Assembly: GCA_947448395.1 (NCBI GenBank)
Contig: CANFNA010000010.1
Location: 1-38,244 of the forward strand
Direction of reading: 5' to 3'
Length of the DNA: 38,244 bases
Source: Chthoniobacteraceae bacterium
GTDB taxonomy: Bacteria; Verrucomicrobiota; Verrucomicrobiia; Chthoniobacterales; Chthoniobacteraceae
Shown here: one piece after another, positions 1-10,900 of the stretch
Numbering within the stretch: the stretch's first letter is position 1
Layout: every line of letters begins with the position of its first letter
Notes under the pieces: model-generated
Databases searched by the model: none
Seen by the model: the letters and a program-made list of their open reading frames with translations, nothing else
Told to the model about the DNA's origin: nothing
Translations under genes and position numbers: made by a program

Positions 1-1788
1 CCTCCAAACGAACAAGACGCGGCCGTCGCTCGGTACGAAAAGCGAAAGATCATTGTTTCCACAAACGTTGCTGAAACCTCTCTCACCATCGACGGCGTTC
101 GGGTCGTGCTCGATGCGGGTTACGCGCGCATTGCGCGCTTCGATCCCTACCGCAGCATCAATACGCTCCTCATTGAGCGCATTAGCCGCGCTTCTGCAGA
201 CCAGCGCGCAGGCCGCGCTGGGCGGACCGCTCCGGGCCTGTGTCTGCGATTGTGGACGGAGAGAGAACATTTCGACAGGGCTCCTCAGGAATTGCCGGAA
301 GTCAAACGCCTTGATCTCGCTGAGGTTGTCCTCACTTTAAAAGCCAGTGGCGTCGCGGACGTCGCCGCTTTCCGCTGGCTGGAACCGCCCGATCCAAAAT
401 CCCTCGCCCGAGCTCTGTTGCTGCTCACAGACCTCGGAGCATTAAACGCCGAGGGCCTCCTGACCGAACTTGGGCGCCGGATGCTAGCCTTTCCGGCGCA
501 TCCTCGATATGCGCGCATGCTACTAGCTGCCGAAGAGCAGGGATGTGTTCCCGCGATCGCGCAGGTTGCCGCTCTCACGCAGGGTAGAAGCCTCCTCCGC
601 CGCGCAGAAGATCGCCGGATGGAGGAAGAGCGCGAAGCTGTCTTTGGCGATGACGCAGAATCGGACCTCGTGGTCATGATGCGAGCCCTCCAATTTGCCG
701 AGCAGGCGCAATTTCAAGTCCAACGCTGCAAGCCGCTCGGTATCCACGCCGGTGCGGCGCGAGAGGCAGCGACACTTGCCCGACAATTCCTCCAAATCGC
801 CCGCGACGAAAAGCTCCACACCGGCGCTCCCAATCCGACGCCGGACGCGATTCAGCGATGCGTACTCGCCGGTTTCCCTGATCAGGTTGCGCTTCGCATG
901 GACGAGGGAACGTTGCGCTGCAATCTCGTGCATGGACGGCGCGCAGTTTTGGCGAGGGAAAGCGCGGTCCGACACGCTACGCTGCTCGTGGCTTGTGAGG
1001 TGCGTGAGGTAGAGGGCAAAGACTCGGAGCGTCAGGTGTTACTCACGCAGGCCACAGCAATTCGCGAGGAATGGCTGCGCGAACTTTTTCCTGACCACAT
1101 TGCGGAGCGGATCGACGTAGCCTTTGACGCGCTTCAGAAGCGAGTCGTGGCACGTCGTGTCGTTCGGTTTCGCGATCTTGTGCTCCGGTCTAAGGAGACT
1201 GATGAAGTTCCAGAAGATGCAGCGGCTCGTATTTTGGCGGACGAAGTTGAAGCAGGGCGTTGTTTTCTCAAACATTGGGATGACGCTGTCGATCAGTGGG
1301 TGACGCGTGTGAACTTAGTCGCCGAATGGTTTCCAGACTGGAGCATTCCGCCGATTGGCGAAGAGGATAAGCGCCTTTTGGTGGAGCAGATTTGCCATGG
1401 TGCCACGAGCCATCGTGAAATCAAAGAACGCCCAGTGTGGCCGGTGGTCAAAAGTTGGCTGTCTGATACGCAGCTCGGACTGGTTGAAAAGTACGCTCCT
1501 GAAAGAGTGGAAATGCCTAATGGAAGAAAGTTTAAGGTGGCCTATGCAGGGAAAGCCGCTCCAACCATTGCGGTCCGGATTCAGGACCTTTATGGCATTG
1601 AGGGCGAGATTCGCATTGCCGGTAACCGCATCCCCCTCGTGATCCAAGTCCTAGCGCCGAACCAGCGGCCCATTCAGGTGACGCAAAACTTGTCTAACTT
1701 TTGGAAAGAGAGTTATCCGCGCATTAAACAGGAGCTTCAACGAAAGTATCCAAAGCACGAGTGGCGGGACGTTAAACCCACCTACTAA
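1..1788 (+). CDS. hrpB: ATP-dependent RNA helicase HrpB, 3' part (5' end outside window)
   Basis: DEAH-box superfamily 2 helicase of the HrpB type; the family uses ATP to remodel RNA, though the physiological role of HrpB is poorly defined. The frame is open from base 1, so the start lies upstream and 595 residues are visible. Visible residues 20-29 give helicase motif V (STNVAETSLT) and residues 68-75 give motif VI (QRAGRAGR with its arginine fingers). A helicase-associated HA2/winged-helix region follows, with typical text such as LTELGRRMLAFPAHPRYARM. The last ~130 residues are the HrpB-specific C-terminal domain, including NFWKESYPRIKQELQRKYPK and the characteristic final PKHEW. HrpB is normally about 800-850 residues, so roughly the first third (Walker A, DEAH box) is missing because of the window edge, not truncation. 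The HrpB C-terminal domain separates it from HrpA. Confidence is high. Confidence 0.95.
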   Translation, partial: PPNEQDAAVARYEKRKIIVSTNVAETSLTIDGVRVVLDAGYARIARFDPYRSINTLLIERISRASADQRAGRAGRTAPGLCLRLWTEREHFDRAPQELPEVKRLDLAEVVLTLKASGVADVAAFRWLEPPDPKSLARALLLLTDLGALNAEGLLTELGRRMLAFPAHPRYARMLLAAEEQGCVPAIAQVAALTQGRSLLRRAEDRRMEEEREAVFGDDAESDLVVMMRALQFAEQAQFQVQRCKPLGIHAGAAREAATLARQFLQIARDEKLHTGAPNPTPDAIQRCVLAGFPDQVALRMDEGTLRCNLVHGRRAVLARESAVRHATLLVACEVREVEGKDSERQVLLTQATAIREEWLRELFPDHIAERIDVAFDALQKRVVARRVVRFRDLVLRSKETDEVPEDAAARILADEVEAGRCFLKHWDDAVDQWVTRVNLVAEWFPDWSIPPIGEEDKRLLVEQICHGATSHREIKERPVWPVVKSWLSDTQLGLVEKYAPERVEMPNGRKFKVAYAGKAAPTIAVRIQDLYGIEGEIRIAGNRIPLVIQVLAPNQRPIQVTQNLSNFWKESYPRIKQELQRKYPKHEWRDVKPTY

Positions 1789-1818
1789 TCGATCCGAATG
1801 AGCCTCAAAAGGAAGCCC

Positions 1819-1835
1819 GCTTTCGGAAAGCTTTT
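1819..1835 (+). terminator. Weak candidate intrinsic terminator after hrpB
   Basis: Thirty bases after the hrpB stop, GCTTT and AAAGC pair around a CGG loop and are followed by TTTT. The stem is only five base pairs and the T-run is short. It may be a weak Rho-independent terminator or chance. Nothing stronger is visible between hrpB and the giant gene. Confidence 0.25.
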
Positions 1836-1860
1836 GGCGCAGTCTCGTTATTCATGTGGA

Positions 1861-1890
1861 TAGCTAATTTTTAACTATAAATATAGGGCG
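1861..1890 (+). promoter_or_regulatory. AT-rich leader, candidate promoter of the giant surface-protein gene
   Basis: An abrupt AT-rich tract lies in otherwise GC-rich sequence, with a TATAAA box at 1876-1881 about 50 bases before the first ATG. No convincing -35 element stands at 16-18 bases upstream. It is the only promoter-like composition in the gap between hrpB and the giant gene, so it is the likeliest place for transcription to begin. A weak AGAGG at 1906-1910 could serve as a ribosome site for the ATG at 1926, but the 15-base spacing is long. Confidence 0.3.
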
Positions 1891-1925
1891 GGGTTAGTTA
1901 ATTTTAGAGGCTAAGCCTTCTGATT

Positions 1926-4900
1926 ATGAGACTAATCTCGACCTGCAGGTTCTCGTCTTTGAGACGAGAACCGCTTTACCCCGTCGCCAAGACTAGCGTC
2001 TTGGTGATTTTGGAACGGGTGATCTTTTTGCTTTGGGTCGCAGGTGTGCTCCTGCTTGGTGCCCAGCCCTCGTTGGCCGCGCCGGTGACTTTCAAAAGTC
2101 CGGTGACCGTCACTGGGGAGGTCGACGTCTTGAACGCAGGCACTGCGGTTTTGGCCTACCGCTACTGGGGTGGTAATAACCTGACACTCAATGGAGTCGA
2201 TTTTGCCACGATTACCTCCACCACGGGCGCGGGAAACTTTGGTCTCTCGGTTGCCGGTGGGATCTATTTCAATGGGTACGGAAATTCGGGAACTTACTAC
2301 AACGCGTTGTCGTCGAATTACCAACAGTTGCTCAATGGGGGCGTTTACAGCGATGGCGGAAATCTGATGACCATCACCTTGGGCGGGCTGACCGCGAACC
2401 GAGCCTATGCGCTTCAAGTTTGGGCCAACGACTCTCGCCCGGGCGACCCGCTGATTTATCGGCGCGACACCCTGACGTCCGCTGGAGGCAACAGCGTTAC
2501 CTTGAACTTCAACAGTCAGCAAATTGCAGGTGGCGTCGGCCAGTATGTGATTGGGGGATTTTTGGCAAACGCAGCAACCCAGACCTTCACGATCACCGGT
2601 TTCCTCGCTCCGGGATATACGCTCAACTCTCCGTCGTCCCAGATCAACGCGATTGCGTTGCGTGATGTCACCGGAATGTGGAGTGGCGACACGAACGGGA
2701 ACTGGGATGCGGCCTCGCTTAATTGGTCTGGTGGGCAGGCGTTTTCCACGATGCCGACGGGAGCGCCGCTCACTTTTGGAGACAAAAGCGGATTGGGCGA
2801 TCCGGTAACGAACGCTGCTCTTACCGTCCAAGCGGCAGGCGTTTCGGTCAACGGCGCGATGAATTTCATTAGTAGTTCGGTGAACTACAGCATCAACACC
2901 GCGGGCGGCACTGTTGGAATATCGGGAACCGGAGTGCTAAACAAATCCGGTGCCGGGCTTCTTTCCCTCGGAGGCACGCACACGTTCACGGGAGGCGTCA
3001 ATCTGAACACGGGCAGTCTCGTTGTCCTTTCACCACGTGCGCTCGGTGCAGGCTCCCTCAATGTGGCAACCGGAACACGGCTGAGTCTCAATGGAAATGA
3101 TCAGTCGCTCAAAGCCGTTGTGAACAATGGAACCATCTCCAACTCCACTGGAGTGGCGACGCTCATGACTGCGGGTTATTCGGGCAGTGGTACGCTCACA
3201 GGGACGGTCCATTTGGGGCTGCTTTCACAGGCCTCGGCCCTTACGCAAACCGTTGCGAGTAACCACTCAGGGGACCTGATCTTGCAAGCCAACGGGGCTG
3301 GGCTACTCAAGGTTTCTGGGGATTTAAATCACACCGGAATGATCATCAACACCGGCACCGCCAACGCCGGCGCGCTTGCGGCAACAACCGCTTTAGTCGG
3401 GGGCTCGGCTGCTTATTTGACTGGCGCGATTGGGAGTAAGGTGACGAAGGTCATTCAGAATAGCCCTACCTCCCCGCTCGTCCTCTACGCGGCGAATGGC
3501 AACTTTGCAGGGCCTGTTGAAATTCAAAGTGGCGCTCTCGTCATCGGAATTAACAAGACCCTTGGCATCGTGAATTTTCCGAACGTTGCCGGCACTGGAT
3601 TGATCACCGTAGGGACCGGTTCCGCCGATGCCGCGCTCGTCTACGCCGCGCGTTATGCGGGTGGGGGAGACAACTTCACGCTCCCCAACAACATCGTCAT
3701 CGCAGGCTCCGGCAAAAACATGATCGTGAACAGCGACTACTCCATGGCGCTTGGCGGGACGCTTACTTTGCAAAATGCCGACGTCATTCTCGCCAACACA
3801 AACCCGGGGAATGTTCTTGGAATCTACGAGTTTTTGAATGTCGAGGGTGGCGTGGTTGGAACTGGGAACGTGATCGTCACCAACTCCAGCGGAGCCGGTA
3901 ATACGACCGTGAGTTTCAACACTCTCCCCCTGAATAATCAGGGCTCTATCACCTTCAACACGGGCTCCGTCCTAGGCGGTGTTCCGGGCACCGGTACCGG
4001 TGGAAACACCATCTCTGGCGGGGTGGGTTCGAACGTCACCGCGATCACCAACGACAGTGATACCAACCCGCTCACCATCAGCGGCGGCTCCATCACGGTG
4101 AATCCCTCGGGACTCACCCTCAACTCGACCGGAAACGCGTCCACTACGGTCTCAGCTCCAACCACTGGAACGGGGGCTCTCACGCTCAATGTTGCTGCTG
4201 CGGGTGGCATCACTATGACAGGCGCCTTTGGACACACCGGAGGCCTCACGTTGAATCGCACGGGCTCCGGCACCCTCTCGATTCCAACTTCCTACTCGAT
4301 TGGCGGGCCTTTCATTTTCAGTGGCACCAATTCGAGCGCGCTCTCGCTGTCCAACAGCATCACGGCTTCCAACACGATGCTCACGCAGGCCAATTCAAAC
4401 GCCGCTCTTACGCTCTCGGGATCTTTGCTCGTGGGAGGCTCTGGAAAAACCATTGTGACGTCGGGTTCAGCCTTCACGCTTTCGGGAGCCGCGAATGGAA
4501 CCGGAAATCTCACCCTGCAGGCAAACGCCTCTGGTGTCCTCACCATGAGCGGTGCGTTCAATGTCGCGGGGACTGTCACCAACACCGGTTTTGGAAATTC
4601 AGGTACGCTCTACTCCACCGCAGGCACCGGACCCGGTTCGGTGCTTTTCACCTCTGCGCTGGGAGGATCCGTCACCCGGTTGATCCAAGACAGTCCGACC
4701 TCTGCCTTGGTTTTTGCGGGGAGTAGTCCGTCGCTGACTGCCCCGATTGAAATCCGCCAGGGGAGGGTGGTTGCGGCTTTCAACAGCGCCGCCAATGTTC
4801 TTGGAAGTGGAACGGTCTACCTTGGTACCGGCGCGACAGATGCCGCGCTATTTTACTCTGGGCGTTATGGGGCACCCGCTGGATCCACGGGCGGGGATGG

Positions 4901-7900
4901 TACGATTCCGAACCCCATTCTGGCCGGAGGAACCGGCGTCGACGTGATTGCGGCCTCAGATTGGAATCCAACTTTCAGCGGACCTATTACGCTCGCCAAC
5001 GATTTGATGATCGCGACCCTGAATTCTTCGGGATCGAAGCTTACTTTTACTGGGGGCCTGACTGGGCTCGGGAATCTTGCCGTAGTGAATGCAAGTGGAA
5101 GCCCGAGCGGAGCGAGCTTTTTTGCTTTCACCACCAAGCCTATCAACACACAGGGCACCCTGACTTTTCTCAACGCCGCCGTGCTCGGTGGTTTGGCAGG
5201 GACCAACACGGATACCAACTCCATCGCGGGCGGCATCGGAGCGAATGTTTCCTCCATCTCGCAAGCCAGCTCCACAAACCCCCTGACGATCAGCTCCGGA
5301 ACCGTTTGGGTTGGCGCGGTTGGAAAGGTGATCAAGGGAGGCGGCGCTGCACTGACGGTTTCGAGCCCGTTTGAGGGTGCAGGTGATGTCACCATTCAGA
5401 ACAACGCGGCCTCGCTCGCTTCGTTTTCCGGAGCGATGAATTTCTCTGGGACCCTCGTCAATTCAGGGACCGCCTCCAGTGGCAACTGGGCCACTTCCGC
5501 CGGCACGCCGAACGGTAGTGTCCTTGTCACTGGCGCTCTCAAGTCGGGAATCAGCCGAATCGTGCAGGATAGTCCGACGTCAGCCCTTGTGGTTTATGCG
5601 ACCAACACAAACCTTTCTGCCCCCATCGAAGTCCGTCGTGGAAACGTCGTGGTTGCCAATAACGTCGCGCAAAGCAGCATCCTTGGAAGTGGAACGATTT
5701 ACTTGGGCGTGGGTTCCGATAACGCTGGGCTGATCTATGCGGGCCGCGCGGGAATTCCGGGTGCTACCACCGGAGGCGGCGTGTACACGCTGACCAATCC
5801 AATTAAGGTCAGTGGAACTGGTACCAATTTGATTGCGGTCACGGATTGGGGTCTTTTGCTGTCTGCACCCCTGACCTTGGGTGGAGATTTGACGCTTGGA
5901 GTGGCCAATGGGGGCGGCTCTAGCCTCACGCTGAATGGGACGATCAGCGGGACTGGGAACCTGACGCTGACCAATGCAAGCGGCAGTTCTGCGAATGCCT
6001 CGAGCGTGACTTTCAACGGCTCACTCAATCATTCAGGAACCGTGACCGACAATGACGCGCCGCTTTTGGGGGGCGCAGCGGGTGCCAATGCGAGTGCCAT
6101 CTCGTATTCGATCACTGGCGGCGTGGGTCCAAATGTGACTGGCATCTTTCACAGTTCGATTGGGGGGCTCACCATCTCTACGGGTACCATCACGGTGGGG
6201 GCATCTGACTTGTCGCTCAACACGACTGCGTCATCGGAATTCAACGTGAGTGCGCCGATCGTCGGTACCGGCGCGCTCAACCTAAATCTAAACGGTTCGG
6301 GCGCTCTTAAAGTCAGCGGGGCGATTTCAGCGTCGGGCGGTTTGGCTGTGAACCGAACCGGTACTGGAGCAGTGACGATTTCAGGCGCGGTGAATGTCCC
6401 GGGCTCGCTCGAAAACTTGGGCTCCGGAACGGGTACGGTAACTGTTAGTGGCGCTTTGGGTGCAAGCGTTACGGAGGTCCACCAAAACAGCAAAAATTCC
6501 ACATTGGTTCTTTCCGGAAACAACGGGTCTTTCACCGGGCCCGTTAAGGTTTCCGATGGAACTTTGACGCTCGGTGGCTCCTCCGGAGCGGAGTTGGGCG
6601 CGCAGGCCAGTTCGGGCACCGTCAACATGAACGGCGGGAAGCTGAATTTCGGAAGCTACACCGCCTACACCGTTGGCGCGATTGCGGGCAGTGGGTCCTT
6701 GAAGCTCACGAACTCAAGCAACGCCGCTGTGGCGCTCACCTTGGGTAACAGCCGGAACCTGTCTGCAATCTTCTCGGGTTCCATTTCAGGAAGTGGTCAG
6801 ATTCTCAAGGTGGGTACAGGCACATGGGATTTGCAGGGCACTAGCATCTTCGCGGGTTCGGGGGCGAGTGCTGGCGAAATTTGGTTCAAGGGTGGCACGC
6901 TTCGGGTGAGTAGCGGCGCCAGAGTGGAGGGGCTTGCGACCCTAGCGGGTCAGACGGGAGGCGCGCTCGTGATTACCAACGCGACTGTGACCATGGGGGC
7001 GGCCGGGAACTTTGCAGCAGGCTACGGGATTGCCGGAACTTCGTCTGTCACCGTCGGGGCCTCTGGGGTTCTGAATTTGGGAGCGGGAGCCAGTTCGAGC
7101 GGAGGAAAGGTATTCATTGGCGGAGGAAACCTTGGAGGGGCAATGGGCAACGGGATTTTGACGCTCACCGACAACGGCTCCGTCAATGTGGATCCGGGCG
7201 CTGGCGCTTCTCCCTTCGAGCATCTTTATCTGGGCGGCTACGGTGGGTATGGGACGCTCAATCTGGACGGGGGAACGCTCACCACCCAGCGCGATATCGC
7301 CGATGGCACTGGTGGTGGGTTGATTAACTTCAACGGTGGCGTGCTGCGTGCCGCAACCAGTGCGCTCAGTCTCAACTGGCCGGGGCTTACGGCTTCGGTG
7401 AAGGCCGGGGGAGCTGTGATCGATACAAATGGCTTCAACATCACCATCCCGAAGGCGTTCGCGGAAGCAGCTGGTTCCCTTGGCGGCGGGTTAAAAAAAA
7501 TCGGGTCCGGCACGCTCGCGTTGTCGGGAGTCAACACCTATACCGGCTCGACGGTGGTCGAGGCAGGAACGCTGCAAGTTGGGAATGGGTCCACCACGGG
7601 TTCGTTAAACACTGCGAGTGCTATCACTGTGGGAACGGGGGCGAGTGTTGCGTTCCAACGCAGTAACGCGGTGGTGCAGGGAACGGATTTTGCCGCTGGG
7701 ATTTCTGGCGCTGGGGGAGTCATTCAACGCGGAACGGGAATGCTTACCCTCAGTGGGACGAACACCTACACGGGGCCCACAATCGTTCTGTCGGGTTCGG
7801 TGACTTTTGACGGCCCAAATGCGTTTCCGGCGAACTCCGCGCTCACGATTGCTTCGGGTGCCACGGTCGTATTGCAGAATGGGGCGCAGGTCAGTGATTT

Positions 7901-10900
7901 TACGGGCGCCGGCACTTTGTTGTTTGGTCCGGGATCTCCGGTGTTGCTCGGTGGAGGAAATGCCTCCGGGACTTATAGCGCCGCCATCTCGGGCACGGTG
8001 ACGGTGACGAAGGCTGGTACAGGCTCCATGACGGTTTCCGGAAATAACACCTACACTGGCGCGACTTTCATCAACGCGGGAACGCTGATGGCTGGCGGAA
8101 CGCAGGCGTTCGGGGTGAATTCGCTGGTGAAACTCGCCAACGCCGCAGGCTCCACGCTCAATCTAAATGGTTTCAGCAACACCATTGGCGCGCTCGTCGG
8201 TGGGGGCTTCTCCGGTGGAAACGTGGTGTTGGGAGCCGGAACGTTGACGTTAAACGCCAATGCTGCCGGAGCCTCTGACGTAGTGAAAGTGGCCAGCGGG
8301 AATTTTAGCTTTCACAGTTTGTTTTTGAAGAGCGACGGAACCGCGTGGGCGGCAGGGAAGAACGATAATGGGCAACTCGGGGATGGAACGACCGTTCCAA
8401 AAACGATGCCAGTCCAAGTGCAGAGCGGTGTGACGGCCGTGGCCGCTGGCCAGAACCACAGTTTGTTTCTGAAGAGTGACGGAAGCGTGTGGGCAAGTGG
8501 CTACAACAACAGTGGTCAACTTGGCGACGGGACCACCGTGAGGAGGACAACGCCAATTCAGGTGATGAGTGGGGTGGCTGCTGTGGCTGCGGGCCAGAAC
8601 CACAGTTTATTTTTGAAGAATGACGGAAGCGTCTGGGCCACAGGTTACAACAACGAAGGTCAGCTAGGGGACGGGACCATGGTGAATAAGACGACGCCGG
8701 TTCAGGTTTTGACCGGGGTGACGGCAATTGCTGCAGGTCAGAACCATAGTTTGTTTTTGAAGAGTGACGGGAGTGTGTGGGCAACTGGCTACAACAATTA
8801 TGGCCAGCTTGGGGATGGAACGATCGTTCAAAAGACGATGCCGGTTCAGGTGATGAGCGGGGTGACCGCCGTAGCGGTGGGCGCCTACCACAGCTTGTTT
8901 TTGAAGAGTGACGGGAGCGCGTGGGCGGTTGGCTATAACAACATGGGCCAGCTTGGAGATGGTACGCTCGTAAATAAGGCGACTCCGGTGCAAGTGCAGA
9001 GCGGGGTGACGGCAGTGGCCGGCGGGTACGGCTATAGTCTCTTCCTGAAGATGGATGGAAGCGTGTGGGCGACCGGTGACAACAGTAGTGGACAACTTGG
9101 GGATGGAACGGCCGTTCAAAAGACGATGCCGGTTCAGGTGATGAGCGGGGTGACCGCTCTGGCAGCGGGACAGAGCCATAGCTTACTTCTGAAAAGGGAT
9201 GGCAGCATTTGGGCGACTGGGGGCAATTACTACGGCCAGCTCGGGGACGGAACAACCGTGGACAAGAGCCTTCCCGTGGCCATGTTGAATCCCTCCGTTT
9301 ACGAATCCGCGATTTCCGGATCTGGCGGTCTGGTGGTATCGGGTTCCGGCGCGCAGGTCTTCACGGCACTTCACACGTACTCCGGAGCGACTACTCTCAA
9401 AGGAGGGATTTTCTCAGTGTCCGCGCTGGCCAATGGCGGTCAGGCGAGCGGTCTCGGCTCTTCGTCTAACGCAGCGTCCAACTTGGTGTTTGCGGGCGGT
9501 ACGCTTCTTTACTCGGGGACTTCCGCGGCCAGTACAGATCGAGCCATGACGATCTCCGGGACTGGTACGGCAACAATCCAACTCGCGAACGCAGTGAGTT
9601 TATCGTTGAGCGGAGCCATTGGAGGAAGTGGGGGATTCAGCGCGACGGGATCGGGGACGATTGTGCTGAGCGGTAGCAATACCTATTCAGGAAAGACTTC
9701 GGTGTCGTCGGGTTCGCTGAGCGTTTCGACGCTGAACAAAGTGGTGGGAGGGGTTTCGGCTAGCGCATTGGGAGCGCCGCTGACGGCAGCTAACGGAACG
9801 ATCGACCTCGGAGCATCGTCCGCCGTTGTGCTTGTCGTCACGGGAGGCTCGCAGACAACCGATCGCATCCTAAATCTCGCCGGTGGTTCGAATGGGCTCA
9901 CGCTGGACCAATCCGGCACTGGAGCACTGGTGTTTGCGGGTTCGGTAACGGCGACAGGAGCGGGTTCGAAGACCTTAACGCTGCGAGGCTCGACGGCTGG
10001 CACTGGCGAAATTTCGGGAGTCATCTCCAACAACAGCACGACCAACAAAACCGCCCTCTCCAAATTGGGATCGGGAAAATGGATGCTGTCGGGCGCGAAC
10101 ACTTACTCAGGCAATACGAGCCTATCCGAAGGTATCTTGGCGCTCGGAGGTTCTGGCGCTCTGGGCGCTGGCAGCCTGAATATTACTGGTGGAGGTCTCG
10201 ACGCGACGATCCCTCTAACGCTGCCTTCGATGGCGCACGTTTGGAGTGGCCCCTTTACCTTCGTTGGATCGAATGCGTTGGATTTGAGTGCCGGTTCTGT
10301 GACGCTTACGACCTCTCCCACGGTGACCGTTTCTGCGGGGGCTCTGACGGTTGGGAATGTGAGTAGCGGCACGGGGAGTTATGGGATTTCGAAAGCCGGT
10401 GTGGGTACGTTGGTGCTTTCCGGAACAAACAGCTACCTCGGGTCTACAACCGTGAATGGAGGAACGCTTCAAGTGAACGGTTCGCTCGCGAGTCCCACAA
10501 TTTCGAACAACGCAAAATTGGTGTTCTCTTCGATAGGGAGCCAGAGCTACGCCGGTGTGATCAGCGGTAGTGGTTCTCTGACGAAGATGGGTTCGGGGAG
10601 TCTGACGCTCAGCGGGACGAACAGCTACACGGGAGGGACGGTTGTGCAGGCTGGGTCTTTGCTTGTTGGGCCGAACGCGCTCACCACCGGCTCTGTGTCG
10701 GTTGCGGCGGGCGCGGCCGTGGTGTTTGATAACTCAGCCGGCAACCTCAATTTGCCGCAATTAACCGTTTCGGGAGCGGGTCAAATTCTGGTCCAGAATC
10801 CAAACTACACCGTGTTTTGGTCCGGCGGCGCGGCTGGGCTCATGCCTCCCACGATCCTCACGCACCCGGCGAATACGGTGGCCGAGTTGGGTGCTTCAGC

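Noticed and set aside
1932-2831. 299-codon minus-strand open frame, and many other minus-strand frames over the giant gene and hrpB
   Set aside because: They are shadows of strongly supported coding sequence in GC-rich DNA, with Arg/Pro/Ser-rich text and no recognisable motif.
8305-9255. Long antisense open frames (316 and 171 codons) across the RCC1 block
   Set aside because: The 144-bp period is a multiple of three, so a stop-free antisense frame is copied in every unit. The products are low-complexity and match no family.
8313-9320. Regular 144-bp periodicity considered as a CRISPR or satellite array
   Set aside because: The period is coding, has no repeat-spacer structure, and encodes clear RCC1 motifs.
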